From Streptomyces sp. ASQP_92 (GTDB lineage: Bacteria > Actinomycetota > Actinomycetes > Streptomycetales > Streptomycetaceae), in assembly GCF_025399895.1 (NCBI RefSeq), contig NZ_JAODUA010000001.1, positions 62,001 to 126,000 of the forward strand: a stretch of DNA of 64,000 nucleotides, in the 5' to 3' direction. How positions within the stretch are numbered: the stretch's first letter is position 1; every line of letters begins with the position of its first letter. The notes beneath the pieces are model-generated. The model did not search any database, was not told where the DNA came from, and saw only the letters and a list, made by a program, of their open reading frames with translations. The translations under genes were made by a program, and so were the position numbers. Shown piece after piece: positions 43,066 to 50,622 of the stretch.

Positions 43066-43992
43066 ATGACACCAACCCATGCCCCGGCGCTGCTGTGCGC
43101 CGCACTCGCTGCCGCTGAGCGCGGCTGGCCCGTCTTCCCCCTGCGGCCCGGAGACAAGCGGCCCGCCGGACATCCCGAACGGGACTGCCCCGGCACCGGC
43201 CGATGCACCGAGGGCCACCGCACCCCGGAGCAGCGCGCCACCCTGGACGCGGACAGCATCCGCGCGTGCTGGGACACGGCCCCATACAACGTCGGGATCG
43301 CCACCGGCCCCGCCCAACTCGTCGTGGTGGACCTGGACTTGCCCAAGAACGCCGACGACACCGCACCGGCCGAGTGGGCGGGCATGGCCGATGGGCTGGA
43401 CGTGTTGGCCGCCCTCTGCGAACGAGCGGGCCAGCCGCTGCCGACCGAGACGTACACCGTGCGCACCCGCCGTGGCGGACAGCACCTGTACTTCACCGCG
43501 CCTGAGGGAAAGACGCTACGCAGCACGGGCGGCAGCCTGGGGTGGAAGGTCGATACCCGAGCCTGGGGCGGGTACGTGGTCGGCGCCGGAAGCATGGTCG
43601 GCACCCGGGCCTATGAGGTCATTCATGACGCCCCTGCCGCCCCCCTCCCTGCGTGGCTCAGTGACCTGCTCACCACCAAGCCCGCACCGGCCCCCATGCC
43701 GCTGTCGGAGCTGTCCGCCCGCATGCGCAACGCCACCGCCTACAGCACCACCGCCCTGCGCGGGGAACTGGAAAAAGTGCTGTCCGCCCGCGAGGGCGGT
43801 CGTAATCGCTCTGTGTACTTCGCGGCCTACGCCCTCGCACGACTGATCCGGACCGAGGACCTGACCGAGGCCACCGTCACCAGCGAGCTGATGAGTGCGG
43901 GGCAGTCCATCGGCCTGTCCGCATCGGAGTGCCGCACCGCGATCCGCTCCGGGCTCGTACGGGGCGGCGCAGGGGAGGCGAGTGCGGCATGA
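43066..43992 (+). CDS. Bifunctional DNA primase/polymerase (prim-pol)
   Basis: The 308-residue protein is an archaeo-eukaryotic-type primase domain: ERGWPVFPLRPGDKRP at the start, NVGIATGPAQLVVVDLDLP with the DxD metal site, and RRGGQHLYFTAPEG with the catalytic His. It would prime and extend new strands of the excised element. It overlaps the DUF3987 gene by 4 bp. In AICEs a prim-pol replaces the RepSA rolling-circle initiator of pSAM2. Confidence 0.9.
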   Translation: MTPTHAPALLCAALAAAERGWPVFPLRPGDKRPAGHPERDCPGTGRCTEGHRTPEQRATLDADSIRACWDTAPYNVGIATGPAQLVVVDLDLPKNADDTAPAEWAGMADGLDVLAALCERAGQPLPTETYTVRTRRGGQHLYFTAPEGKTLRSTGGSLGWKVDTRAWGGYVVGAGSMVGTRAYEVIHDAPAAPLPAWLSDLLTTKPAPAPMPLSELSARMRNATAYSTTALRGELEKVLSAREGGRNRSVYFAAYALARLIRTEDLTEATVTSELMSAGQSIGLSASECRTAIRSGLVRGGAGEASAA

Positions 43993-45536
43993 GCGCACAG
44001 CCGGTGGACAGCTCGGACCTGTGGGCCGGGCTGAGCCTCGTTGAGGAACCCGGAGTGGAGCCGGTGTGGGAGGACCCCATCCCGCTCACCGGCCGCCGTG
44101 AACGTCCGACGTTTCCGGTACGTGCCCTACCCGCTTGGTTGGGGGAGTTCGTAGCGGCCGTTGCGCAAGAGACGCAGACCCCGGTGGACCTCGCCGGTTC
44201 CATCGCCCTCGCCGTGCTCGCCACGGCGGCCGGCGGCCGGTCGGTGGTCCACGTACGCGGTAACTGGCGTGAGCCGACCAACCTGTACACCGTGGTCGCC
44301 CTCCCACCCGCCAACCGCAAATCCGCCGTCTTCGCCCTGCTGACCAACCCCCTCTACGAGGCCGAGAAACAACTCAAGACCGCGTTGCAGCCCGTGATCG
44401 TCGAAGCGGAGCTCACGGCGCGGTTGGCCAAGGAAGCCGCAGACAGAGCAGCCGCCAAGGCCGCGTCCGCCGACGGCGACAAGCGGCAAGAGATGGTGGC
44501 CGCGGCGGTCGGCCTCGCGCAGACGGCCGACACGCTCACCGTCCCCGCCGAACCGGTGCTGTTGGCCGACGACTCGACACCCGAGACGGTGACCTCGCTA
44601 ATGGCCGAGCAGGGCGGCCGCCTGTCGGTGATGAGCGCCGAGGGCGGAATCTTCGACATCATTGCCGGACGCTACTCCGGCGCCCCAAACATGGAAGTCT
44701 TCCTGAAAGGCCATGCTGGGGACCGGTTGCGGGTGAACCGGCAGACCCGCCGGGAGTACATCGACGCGCCCGCGCTGACCATCGGCCTCGCCGTGCAACC
44801 GGACGTGCTGAGGGACATCGGGAAGGTGAAGGGGTTCGAGGGCCGCGGGCTGTTGGCCCGATTCCTGTACTCCCTGCCGGTGTCTACGGTCGGTGACCGC
44901 GAGATCATCACCGATCCGGTCCCCGAGCAGACGTCCGCCAACTACACCTCCCGGGTCATCGACCTCACCCTGTCACTTGCTGAGTGGACCGACCCGGCCG
45001 TCATCCAACTGACCCCGGAAGCGGACACGGCCCTGATCGCCTATCAGAAGGCCATCGAGCCGCAACTCAAGGCGCGCGGCGGCAAGCTAGGCCACATCTC
45101 CAATTGGGCCGGAAAGCTTGCCGGGGCGACCGCACGCGTGGCCGCGCTGCTGCACCTCGCCGAACGCGGCGGCAAGGGCTATGCCCACCCGGTCACCGAA
45201 GACACCATGCACGCGGCTATCAAGCTGGGGGAGTACTACACCGCCCACGCCCTCGCCGTCTTCGACGTCATGAGCGCCGACCCGGTCCTGTCACGCGCCC
45301 GCAGCGTGCTGGAAGCGCTGAGGGACAACGGATGGGCGGACGTCAGCCGACGGGACGTCTTCAGCGTCCTGTCCCGCAGCGAGGTCCCCACTGTTGCCGA
45401 CCTCGAACCGGCTCTCGCGTTGCTCGAAGACCACGGATACCTGCGGTCCTATCAGCCCGAGCGCACCGGCAAGCGCGGACGCCCCCCGGCACCCCGCTTG
45501 CAGGTACACCCCACCTTCCGGGACATCGGGCCGTAG
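43989..45536 (+). CDS. DUF3987 replication protein
   Basis: The 515-residue protein matches the DUF3987 family (FPVRALPAWLGEFVAAVAQE, VVALPPANRKSAVFALL, MSAEGGIFDIIAGRYSG, KGFEGRGLLARFLY), with an HTH-like C-terminus (ALLEDHGYLRSYQPERTGKR). The family has a divergent P-loop ATPase; the motif here, PPANRKSAV, keeps the Lys-Ser. It is coupled to prim-pol and lies directly before the candidate origin, so it is likely the initiator or helicase. Confidence 0.85.
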   Translation: MSAQPVDSSDLWAGLSLVEEPGVEPVWEDPIPLTGRRERPTFPVRALPAWLGEFVAAVAQETQTPVDLAGSIALAVLATAAGGRSVVHVRGNWREPTNLYTVVALPPANRKSAVFALLTNPLYEAEKQLKTALQPVIVEAELTARLAKEAADRAAAKAASADGDKRQEMVAAAVGLAQTADTLTVPAEPVLLADDSTPETVTSLMAEQGGRLSVMSAEGGIFDIIAGRYSGAPNMEVFLKGHAGDRLRVNRQTRREYIDAPALTIGLAVQPDVLRDIGKVKGFEGRGLLARFLYSLPVSTVGDREIITDPVPEQTSANYTSRVIDLTLSLAEWTDPAVIQLTPEADTALIAYQKAIEPQLKARGGKLGHISNWAGKLAGATARVAALLHLAERGGKGYAHPVTEDTMHAAIKLGEYYTAHALAVFDVMSADPVLSRARSVLEALRDNGWADVSRRDVFSVLSRSEVPTVADLEPALALLEDHGYLRSYQPERTGKRGRPPAPRLQVHPTFRDIGP

Positions 45537-45875
45537 CCCCCGAACCGCCTGTCCCCTCCCGCACAAACCGCAAAATCCGCAATAACCCCCGGCACGCCCG
45601 CTGACCTGCGGCGAGACCTTGCGCCGCCACGCGGCCGGGGTCCGCCGCACAATCCCGCGATATTCCGCAAAAAACCGAGCACCGTCCCACCTGCAGGGCC
45701 GGTCGACGGCCGCGCCCCTGATTTTTGCGGAATATCGCGGGTTTCTGCGGAGCGCCACTCGACACCGTACGCACGCCACAACACCGCAGCTCATCGGGCA
45801 TCCCTGGGCTTTCTGCGGATTTTGCGGTTTGTGCGGCGGCACCTGCCCATGAACTCGGCCCCTCAGGAGTGAGCC
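45537..45875. other. Candidate AICE replication origin with nested inverted repeats
   Basis: No gene is present. An outer 21-bp perfect inverted repeat (45561-45581 with 45814-45834) encloses an inner 20-bp one (45654-45673, CCCGCGATATTCCGCAAAAA, with 45722-45741). Both are built from AT-flanked CCGCA/TGCGG cores; three cores face one way at left and four the other way at right. AT-rich boxes of this kind stand out in this GC-rich sequence. The place between the replication genes and xis/int fits an origin; Xis sites are an alternative. Confidence 0.65.
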
Positions 45876-46103
45876 GTGGACGAACACGACACCCCCGCCA
45901 CCGCCGTCGACGACGACCCGACCCTCGTTTTCCTCAAGGTCGAAGAGGCCGCACGCCGACTCAGGATCGGCAGGACCACATGCTTCGCGCTCATCCGCAC
46001 CGGCGAATTGGAGTCCGTTCTGGTCGGCGGACTTCGCCGTGTCCCCGTCGATGCGCCGGCTGCCTACGCGACCCGTCTCCGCACCGCCCAACGCGCCGCT
46101 TGA
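45876..46103 (+). CDS. xis: Excisionase (Xis), MerR-like HTH
   Basis: The 75-residue protein holds one helix-turn-helix, LKVEEAARRLRIGRTTCFAL, with the wing GELESVLVGGLRRVPVD. It directs the integrase towards excision. GTG at 45876 follows CAGGAG. It is 82 bp before int, the usual order in AICEs. Confidence 0.9.
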   Translation: MDEHDTPATAVDDDPTLVFLKVEEAARRLRIGRTTCFALIRTGELESVLVGGLRRVPVDAPAAYATRLRTAQRAA

Positions 46104-46185
46104 CGACGCCCGGGGAGGCGGCATCCCGGACAGATCAGGCCGCCTCCCTGCCCCAACTCGACACGCAAGAAACTGGAGCCTGCCT

Positions 46186-47469
46186 GTGGCAGAGGACGAC
46201 AAGAAGCGCACCCGACAGCCGAATGGTCGTAGCTCGATCTACTTCGGCAAAGACGGCAAATGGCACGGTCGCGTCACCGTCGGCATCCGTGACGACGGCG
46301 CCCCGGACCGCCGCCACGTCGAGCGAAAGACCCGCGCCGAAGTAACCCTAGCCGTACGCGAGTTGGAGAAGGAGCGCGACTCCAAGACCATACGCAAGCC
46401 CGGAAAGGCATGGACGGTCAAGGCGTGGCTGACTCACTGGATTGAGAACGTCGCGCCCCTCGCCGTGAACGACAACACGATGGTCGGGTACGGCGTGGCT
46501 GTCCGGAAGCACCTCATCCCCGGTTTGGGCGCTCACCGTCTCGACAGGCTGAAGCCCGAGCACATCGAGGCGTTCTACGCCAAGATGCAGGCCAACGGCA
46601 GCAAGCCCGCGACCGCACACCAGGCGCACCGCACGCTGCGCACCGCCCTCAATGAGGCGGTTCGGCGCGGCCATCTCGGCAAGAACCCGGTTCAGTTGGC
46701 CAAGGCCCCAAAGACGGGGGAGTACGAGGTGGAGCCCTACAGCGTCCACGAGGTACAGCGGTTGCTCAAGGCCGCCGATCGTCAGCGGAACTCCGCACGC
46801 TGGGCCGTCGCCCTCGCTCTTGGACTCCGTCAAGGGGAAGTGCTCGGACTGGTTTGGGATGACGTGGACCTCGACGGCGGGTTCCTTGTGGTCCGGCGTA
46901 GCCGCCACCGGCCGCAGTACGCCCACGGGTGTGTGGAGCCATGCGGACGCAAAACGGCCGGGTACTGCCCACAGAGGAGGCGAACCAACGCGGAGTTGTC
47001 GGTCACCAAGTCACGTGCCAGCCGCCGTGCCGTCGGTCTCCCTGAGCAGCTCGTCGACCTACTCCGTGCCCACCGAAAGGCGCAGGAAGAGGAGCGAGCC
47101 GTGGCCGGGAAGCGCTGGGAGGAGAACGGACTGGTCTTCCCGGACGAACACGGTCGCAGTCCGTCCCACCGTCGGGACTGGGCAGAGTGGAAGGCTCTCC
47201 TCACAGAGGCGAAGGTGCGTGACGGACGCCTGCACGACGCGCGTCACACGGCCGCCACGGTTCTGCTCATCCTCGGTGTCCCCGAGCGCGCCGTCATGGG
47301 CCTCATGGGGTGGTCGACCACAGCCATGGCCGCTCGCTATCAGCACATGGTGGATGCCGTGCGGACGGACATCGCGCGACAGGTGGACGGCCTGATCTGG
47401 AAGCCCGAGGCGGATCGGCCGGACGATGACGACGGCGGTGCGGCCGGCGCGCTCGTACCGGCCAACTGA
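46186..47469 (+). CDS. int: Tyrosine recombinase integrase
   Basis: The 427-residue protein has an N-terminal arm-binding part (RSSIYFGKDGKWHGRVTVG), a SAM-like core-binding domain (WLTHWIENVAPLAVNDNTMV) and the catalytic domain with Arg215 (GLRQGEVLGL), His350/Arg353 in HDARHTAA and the nucleophile Tyr385 in ARYQHM. A cysteine-bearing insertion (CVEPCGRKTAGYCPQRR) lies at about residues 248-266. GTG at 46186 has GGAG at 7 bp. It acts on the tRNA-Cys att site 80 bp downstream. Confidence 0.95.
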   Translation: MAEDDKKRTRQPNGRSSIYFGKDGKWHGRVTVGIRDDGAPDRRHVERKTRAEVTLAVRELEKERDSKTIRKPGKAWTVKAWLTHWIENVAPLAVNDNTMVGYGVAVRKHLIPGLGAHRLDRLKPEHIEAFYAKMQANGSKPATAHQAHRTLRTALNEAVRRGHLGKNPVQLAKAPKTGEYEVEPYSVHEVQRLLKAADRQRNSARWAVALALGLRQGEVLGLVWDDVDLDGGFLVVRRSRHRPQYAHGCVEPCGRKTAGYCPQRRRTNAELSVTKSRASRRAVGLPEQLVDLLRAHRKAQEEERAVAGKRWEENGLVFPDEHGRSPSHRRDWAEWKALLTEAKVRDGRLHDARHTAATVLLILGVPERAVMGLMGWSTTAMAARYQHMVDAVRTDIARQVDGLIWKPEADRPDDDDGGAAGALVPAN

Positions 47470-47491
47470 GACGCCAACTGAGACGGGCGGC

Positions 47492-47527
47492 AAAAGGGCG
47501 GCACCCTGTACGGGGTGCCGCCCTTTT
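47492..47527 (+). terminator. Terminator after integrase gene
   Basis: A 15-bp stem (AAAAGGGCGGCACCC with GGGTGCCGCCCTTTT) and a 6-base loop form a classical terminator active in both directions, between int and the tRNA gene. Confidence 0.88.
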
Positions 47528-47546
47528 GCTTCGCCTGTTCAGGCGG

Positions 47547-47592
47547 TTGGAGGCCGTGGCGGGAATCGAACCCGCGTAACTCGCTTTGCAGG
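47547..47592. other. attR site of the AICE
   Basis: The 46-bp repeat covers the tRNA-Cys 3' half from the CCA end to the anticodon loop. It differs from attL at 47567 (C against T). Integration from this side restores a full tRNA gene. Confidence 0.92.
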
Positions 47593-47622
47593 CGAGTCCC
47601 TGAGCCACTCGGGTACACGGCC
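47548..47622 (-). tRNA. tRNA-Cys (anticodon GCA)
   Basis: On the minus strand the acceptor arms GGCCGTG and CACGGCC pair, the anticodon stem CTCGC/GCGAG holds loop CTGCAAA with anticodon GCA, the T arm reads GCGGG-TTCGATT-CCCGC, the discriminator base is T and the CCA end is encoded (47548-47550). It is the AICE attachment gene. The 3' half is duplicated at attL. Confidence 0.95.
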
Positions 47623-47885
47623 GTGTGCTGAGTGCGTATGCACGACCGTAGGGGGCCGTCCGGGGCGGGGGAAGGGCCCGGGGCGGGGTGCAATGCGACT
47701 GCCATGTGGCGTTCACGGGGGTTCATACGGAGGGCGTGGGAGGTCGGGGGAGTTCATCGCGCGTCATGTTCCCGTCGTACTCCCAGGACCGTCGGCTTCC
47801 CGGCGTACTCCTACGACCATCGGCCCAGGCCGAGATCCGCCCTCCGACAGGGGCCAACCCGTCGCACGCCTCTTACCCTGGGCGG

Positions 47886-49325
47886 ATGAGCGCCCTTGAA
47901 CCGTCCGATGTCCGCGTGGCCGGCCACCCCTCCGCGGAGGTCGTCGGGGGCGGCGGCATCCTGGGGCGTGAGCATCGGGCGCTGAGCGTCGGGATCGTCA
48001 CGGTCGTGCTGCTCATCGCCTTCGAGGCGACCGCCGTCGGCACCGCGATGCCCGTGGCGGCGCGGGAGCTCGACGGGGTGTCGCTGTACGCCTTCGCCTT
48101 CTCCGCGTACTTCACGACGAGCCTGTTCGGGATGGTCGTGGCCGGCCAGTGGGCCGACCGGCGCGGGCCGCTCGGGGCGCTCGGCGTCGGGATCAGCGGG
48201 TTCGCGGCGGGGCTGCTGCTGTCGGGGACCGCGCCGAACATGTGGACGTTCATCGCGGGCCGCGCCGTACAGGGGCTCGGCGGCGGACTGGTGATCGTGG
48301 CCCTGTACGTGGTCATGGGCCGCGCCTACCCCGCGCGCCTCCAGCCGACGATGATGGCGGCGTTCGCGGCGGGCTGGGTCGTGCCCTCGGTGGTCGGGCC
48401 GCTCGTCGCGGGGACCGTCACCGAACAGCTCGGCTGGCGCTGGGTGTTCATCGGGATCCCGGCCCTCGTGGTGTTCCCGCTGGCGCTCGCGCTGCCGGCG
48501 ACGCGGCGGATGGCGTCCGGGCCGGCCGACCCGTCCGCGCCCGTGGAGCCCTTCGACCGCCGCCGGATCGGGCTGGCGCTGGCGATCTCGGTGGGTGCGG
48601 GCCTGTTGCAGTACGCCGGGCAGGACCTCAGATGGCTCTCCGTGCTGCCGTTCGCGGCGGGCGTGGCTCTCCTCGGGCCGGCCGTCGCGGGCCGGCGCGC
48701 GCTCCTTCCGCACGGCACCTGGCGCGGGGCGCGCGGGCTGCCCTCCGTGGTGCTGCTGCGCGGGATCGCGGCGGGGTCGTTCATCGTGGCGGAGTCGTTC
48801 GTGCCGCTGATGCTCGTCACCCAGCGCGGCCTCACCCCCACGATGGCCGGACTCTCGCTGGCCGTCGGCGGGGCCACCTGGGCGCTGGGTTCCTCCGTGC
48901 AGGCCCGGCCCCGCATGGAGGCGTACCGGGAACGCATGATGGTGGTCGGCATGATCCTGGTGGCGCTCGCGATCGTGGTCGCGCCGAGCGTGCTGGTCGC
49001 GGCGGTGCCGGTGTGGGTGGTCGCCGTCGCGTGGGCCGTCGGTTGTTTCGGCATGGGCATGGTCATCACCTCGACGAGCGTGCTGCTCCTGAAGCTCTCG
49101 GCCCCCCAGGAGGCGGGTGCCAACTCCGCCGCCCTCCAGATCTCGGACGGCCTGTCCAACGCGCTGCTGCTGGCGGCGGGAGGGGCGGCGTTCGCGGCGC
49201 TCGGCGGCGGCTCGGTGACGGGTCCGACGGGCTCCCACCCGGGCGCCTTCCTGGTGGTGTTCCTGCCGATGGCAGCGGTGGCGCTGAGCGGGACGTGGGT
49301 GGCGGCCCGGGTCCGGGAGCGCTGA
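47886..49325 (+). CDS. MFS transporter (EmrB-like, 12-14 helices)
   Basis: The 479-residue protein has at least twelve hydrophobic segments and MFS motifs: GQWADRRGPLGALGVG between helices 2 and 3 and RAVQGLGGGLVIVALYVV in helix 4-5. It probably exports drugs or metabolites by proton antiport. ATG at 47886 begins the homologous part. It is a single gene downstream of the AICE. Confidence 0.88.
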   Translation: MSALEPSDVRVAGHPSAEVVGGGGILGREHRALSVGIVTVVLLIAFEATAVGTAMPVAARELDGVSLYAFAFSAYFTTSLFGMVVAGQWADRRGPLGALGVGISGFAAGLLLSGTAPNMWTFIAGRAVQGLGGGLVIVALYVVMGRAYPARLQPTMMAAFAAGWVVPSVVGPLVAGTVTEQLGWRWVFIGIPALVVFPLALALPATRRMASGPADPSAPVEPFDRRRIGLALAISVGAGLLQYAGQDLRWLSVLPFAAGVALLGPAVAGRRALLPHGTWRGARGLPSVVLLRGIAAGSFIVAESFVPLMLVTQRGLTPTMAGLSLAVGGATWALGSSVQARPRMEAYRERMMVVGMILVALAIVVAPSVLVAAVPVWVVAVAWAVGCFGMGMVITSTSVLLLKLSAPQEAGANSAALQISDGLSNALLLAAGGAAFAALGGGSVTGPTGSHPGAFLVVFLPMAAVALSGTWVAARVRER

Positions 49326-49424
49326 GGCCCTGCCCGGCCCCCTGCTCGGCCCCCACTTCTTCCGGCCCCGCCCGGCTCGGGCCGTGCCCCCCACCTCCGT
49401 CACCTGAAACCCGCACGACACCAG

Positions 49425-49442
49425 GCGGTACCACGCGGTACC
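49425..49442. promoter_or_regulatory. Two GCGGTACC boxes before antitoxin gene
   Basis: Direct repeats GCGGTACC at 49425-49432 and 49435-49442 are one helical turn apart and end 8 bp before the antitoxin ATG. Ribbon-helix-helix antitoxins bind such tandem boxes to repress their own operon. Confidence 0.6.
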
Positions 49443-49450
49443 GTCGCCCC

Positions 49451-49648
49451 ATGGCTGGTCTCAATGTCAGGTTCACCGAAGAAGAGCTCGATGCGCTGCG
49501 GCAGCGCGCGGAGGCGGAAGGGCGCAGCATGCAGTCCTTCGCCCACGAAGCCGTGATGCGTGCCGTCGACGAACGCTCGCGACTGTTCGACGAGGCGGCC
49601 GAGCACGTGCTGAAGGCGAGCGCCGAGCTGAACCGGAGGCTCGCATGA
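49451..49648 (+). CDS. Ribbon-helix-helix antitoxin
   Basis: The 65-residue protein begins with an RHH fold (LNVRFTEEELDALRQRAEAE, then SMQSFAHEAVMRAV) and ends with a helical tail that should wrap the toxin. Its stop overlaps the Doc start by 4 bp. The ATG at 49451 lies so close to the operator boxes that the transcript may be leaderless. Confidence 0.85.
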   Translation: MAGLNVRFTEEELDALRQRAEAEGRSMQSFAHEAVMRAVDERSRLFDEAAEHVLKASAELNRRLA

Positions 49649-50016
49649 CGCCGTACCTGACGCTTCCCGAACTCCACAACCTCACCCAGCGCCTGGGCGA
49701 GGAGGAGGTGCGCGACTACGGGCTGCTGGAGTCCGCGCTCGTGCGGCCCCGGTCGAGCGTGTTCGGGCAGGACGCGTACCCGGACGTCTGGCACAAGGCG
49801 GCCGCCCTCATGGAGTCGCTGGCCCGCAACCACGCGCTGGTCGACGGGAACAAGCGGATCGCCTGGTACGCGACCTGGGTCTTCCTGCACCTCAGCGGTC
49901 ATCCGCTCGACCCGGAGTTCGACGTGGACGACGCGGAGGAGTTCGTTCTGGCGGTCTGCCAGGGCATGCTCGACGTTCCCAAGGTCGCCGAGCGGCTGCC
50001 CCTTTTCGCGAAGTAG
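49645..50016 (+). CDS. Fic/Doc-family toxin
   Basis: The 123-residue protein has the Doc active-site motif at residues 63-71, HALVDGNKRIAW, with His63 and the phosphate-binding GNKR. Doc toxins phosphorylate elongation factor Tu. The usual aromatic residue two after His is Leu here. It is coupled to the RHH antitoxin as a type II pair. Confidence 0.9.
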   Translation: MTPYLTLPELHNLTQRLGEEEVRDYGLLESALVRPRSSVFGQDAYPDVWHKAAALMESLARNHALVDGNKRIAWYATWVFLHLSGHPLDPEFDVDDAEEFVLAVCQGMLDVPKVAERLPLFAK

Positions 50017-50622
50017 CTCCGCGCCCATCCGCGACGTAGCGCCGGGCCCGCCCGGCCCGGGCGTCCGTTCCGCGCGGCCACGCGGGCCTGTTCCCCGGCG
50101 TGCTTTGCGCAGTTCCCCGCGCCCCTGACCCCTCTTCGTCCCGCGGACCGTGCCCGCGGTCTCGCGCAGTTCCCCGCGCCCCTGAGAACCCGCCTTCGTC
50201 TGCGGGCCGCAGGTGGCTGGTCGCGCAGTTCCCCGCGCCCCTGAAACCCCGGTCGTCTGCGGACCGCGGTCGCTCCTCGCGCAGTTCCCCGCGCCCCCAA
50301 AAACCCGCCTTCGTCGTCGGGCCGCAGGTGGCTGGTCGCGCAGTTCCCCGCGTCCCTGTCGGTGCCGATGCTGGGGGCATGTTCAGCCTGTCCGGCGTTT
50401 GAGGACGAGCGCCGTTCAGGCGCGACAGGGGGTGCGGGGGGCGCAGCTCCAGCCCGGGAAGACGCCTCCGGGCGACCCGGGCCGGTAAGGTGGCCCGGTT
50501 GTCGTACGTACGAGTCGGTTCCGCGCCCGCCCGGGTGGACGCGGAGCCCGCTCGGCAGCCCGCCGGGCACCGCCGCCCGGATGCCCGTGATCCCGTACAC
50601 CGAGAGCCCCGAACCGGAGACC
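50017..50622. repeat. Intergenic gap with five-unit repeat array (copy 3) and companion element
   Basis: The 19-bp core GCGCAGTTCCCCGCGCCCC starts at 50107, 50164, 50223, 50279 and 50338, a period of 56-59 bp, the last with one change. The 42-bp companion element follows at 50384-50425 (CAGCCTGTCCGGCGTTTGAG start). No gene is seen; the last 150 bp should hold the helicase promoter. Confidence 0.9.

Larger units (their letters stand above)
27376..47592. mobile_element. AICE (integrative and conjugative element) in tRNA-Cys, 20.2 kb
   Basis: The element is bounded by 46-bp repeats identical except at one base, the right one forming the 3' part of an intact tRNA-Cys gene. It carries a tyrosine integrase and Xis next to attR, prim-pol and DUF3987 replication genes, an FtsK-type translocase, small Spd-like proteins and a regulator, which together define an AICE that transfers as double-stranded DNA. 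No phage structural genes and no relaxase are present. The left third is cargo with lower GC and TTA codons. All core functions appear intact, so it may still be mobile. Confidence 0.93.

Noticed and set aside
27376..47592. Prophage
   Set aside because: No capsid, portal, terminase, tail or lysis gene; the FtsK-type translocase, Spd-like proteins and prim-pol genes fit an AICE.
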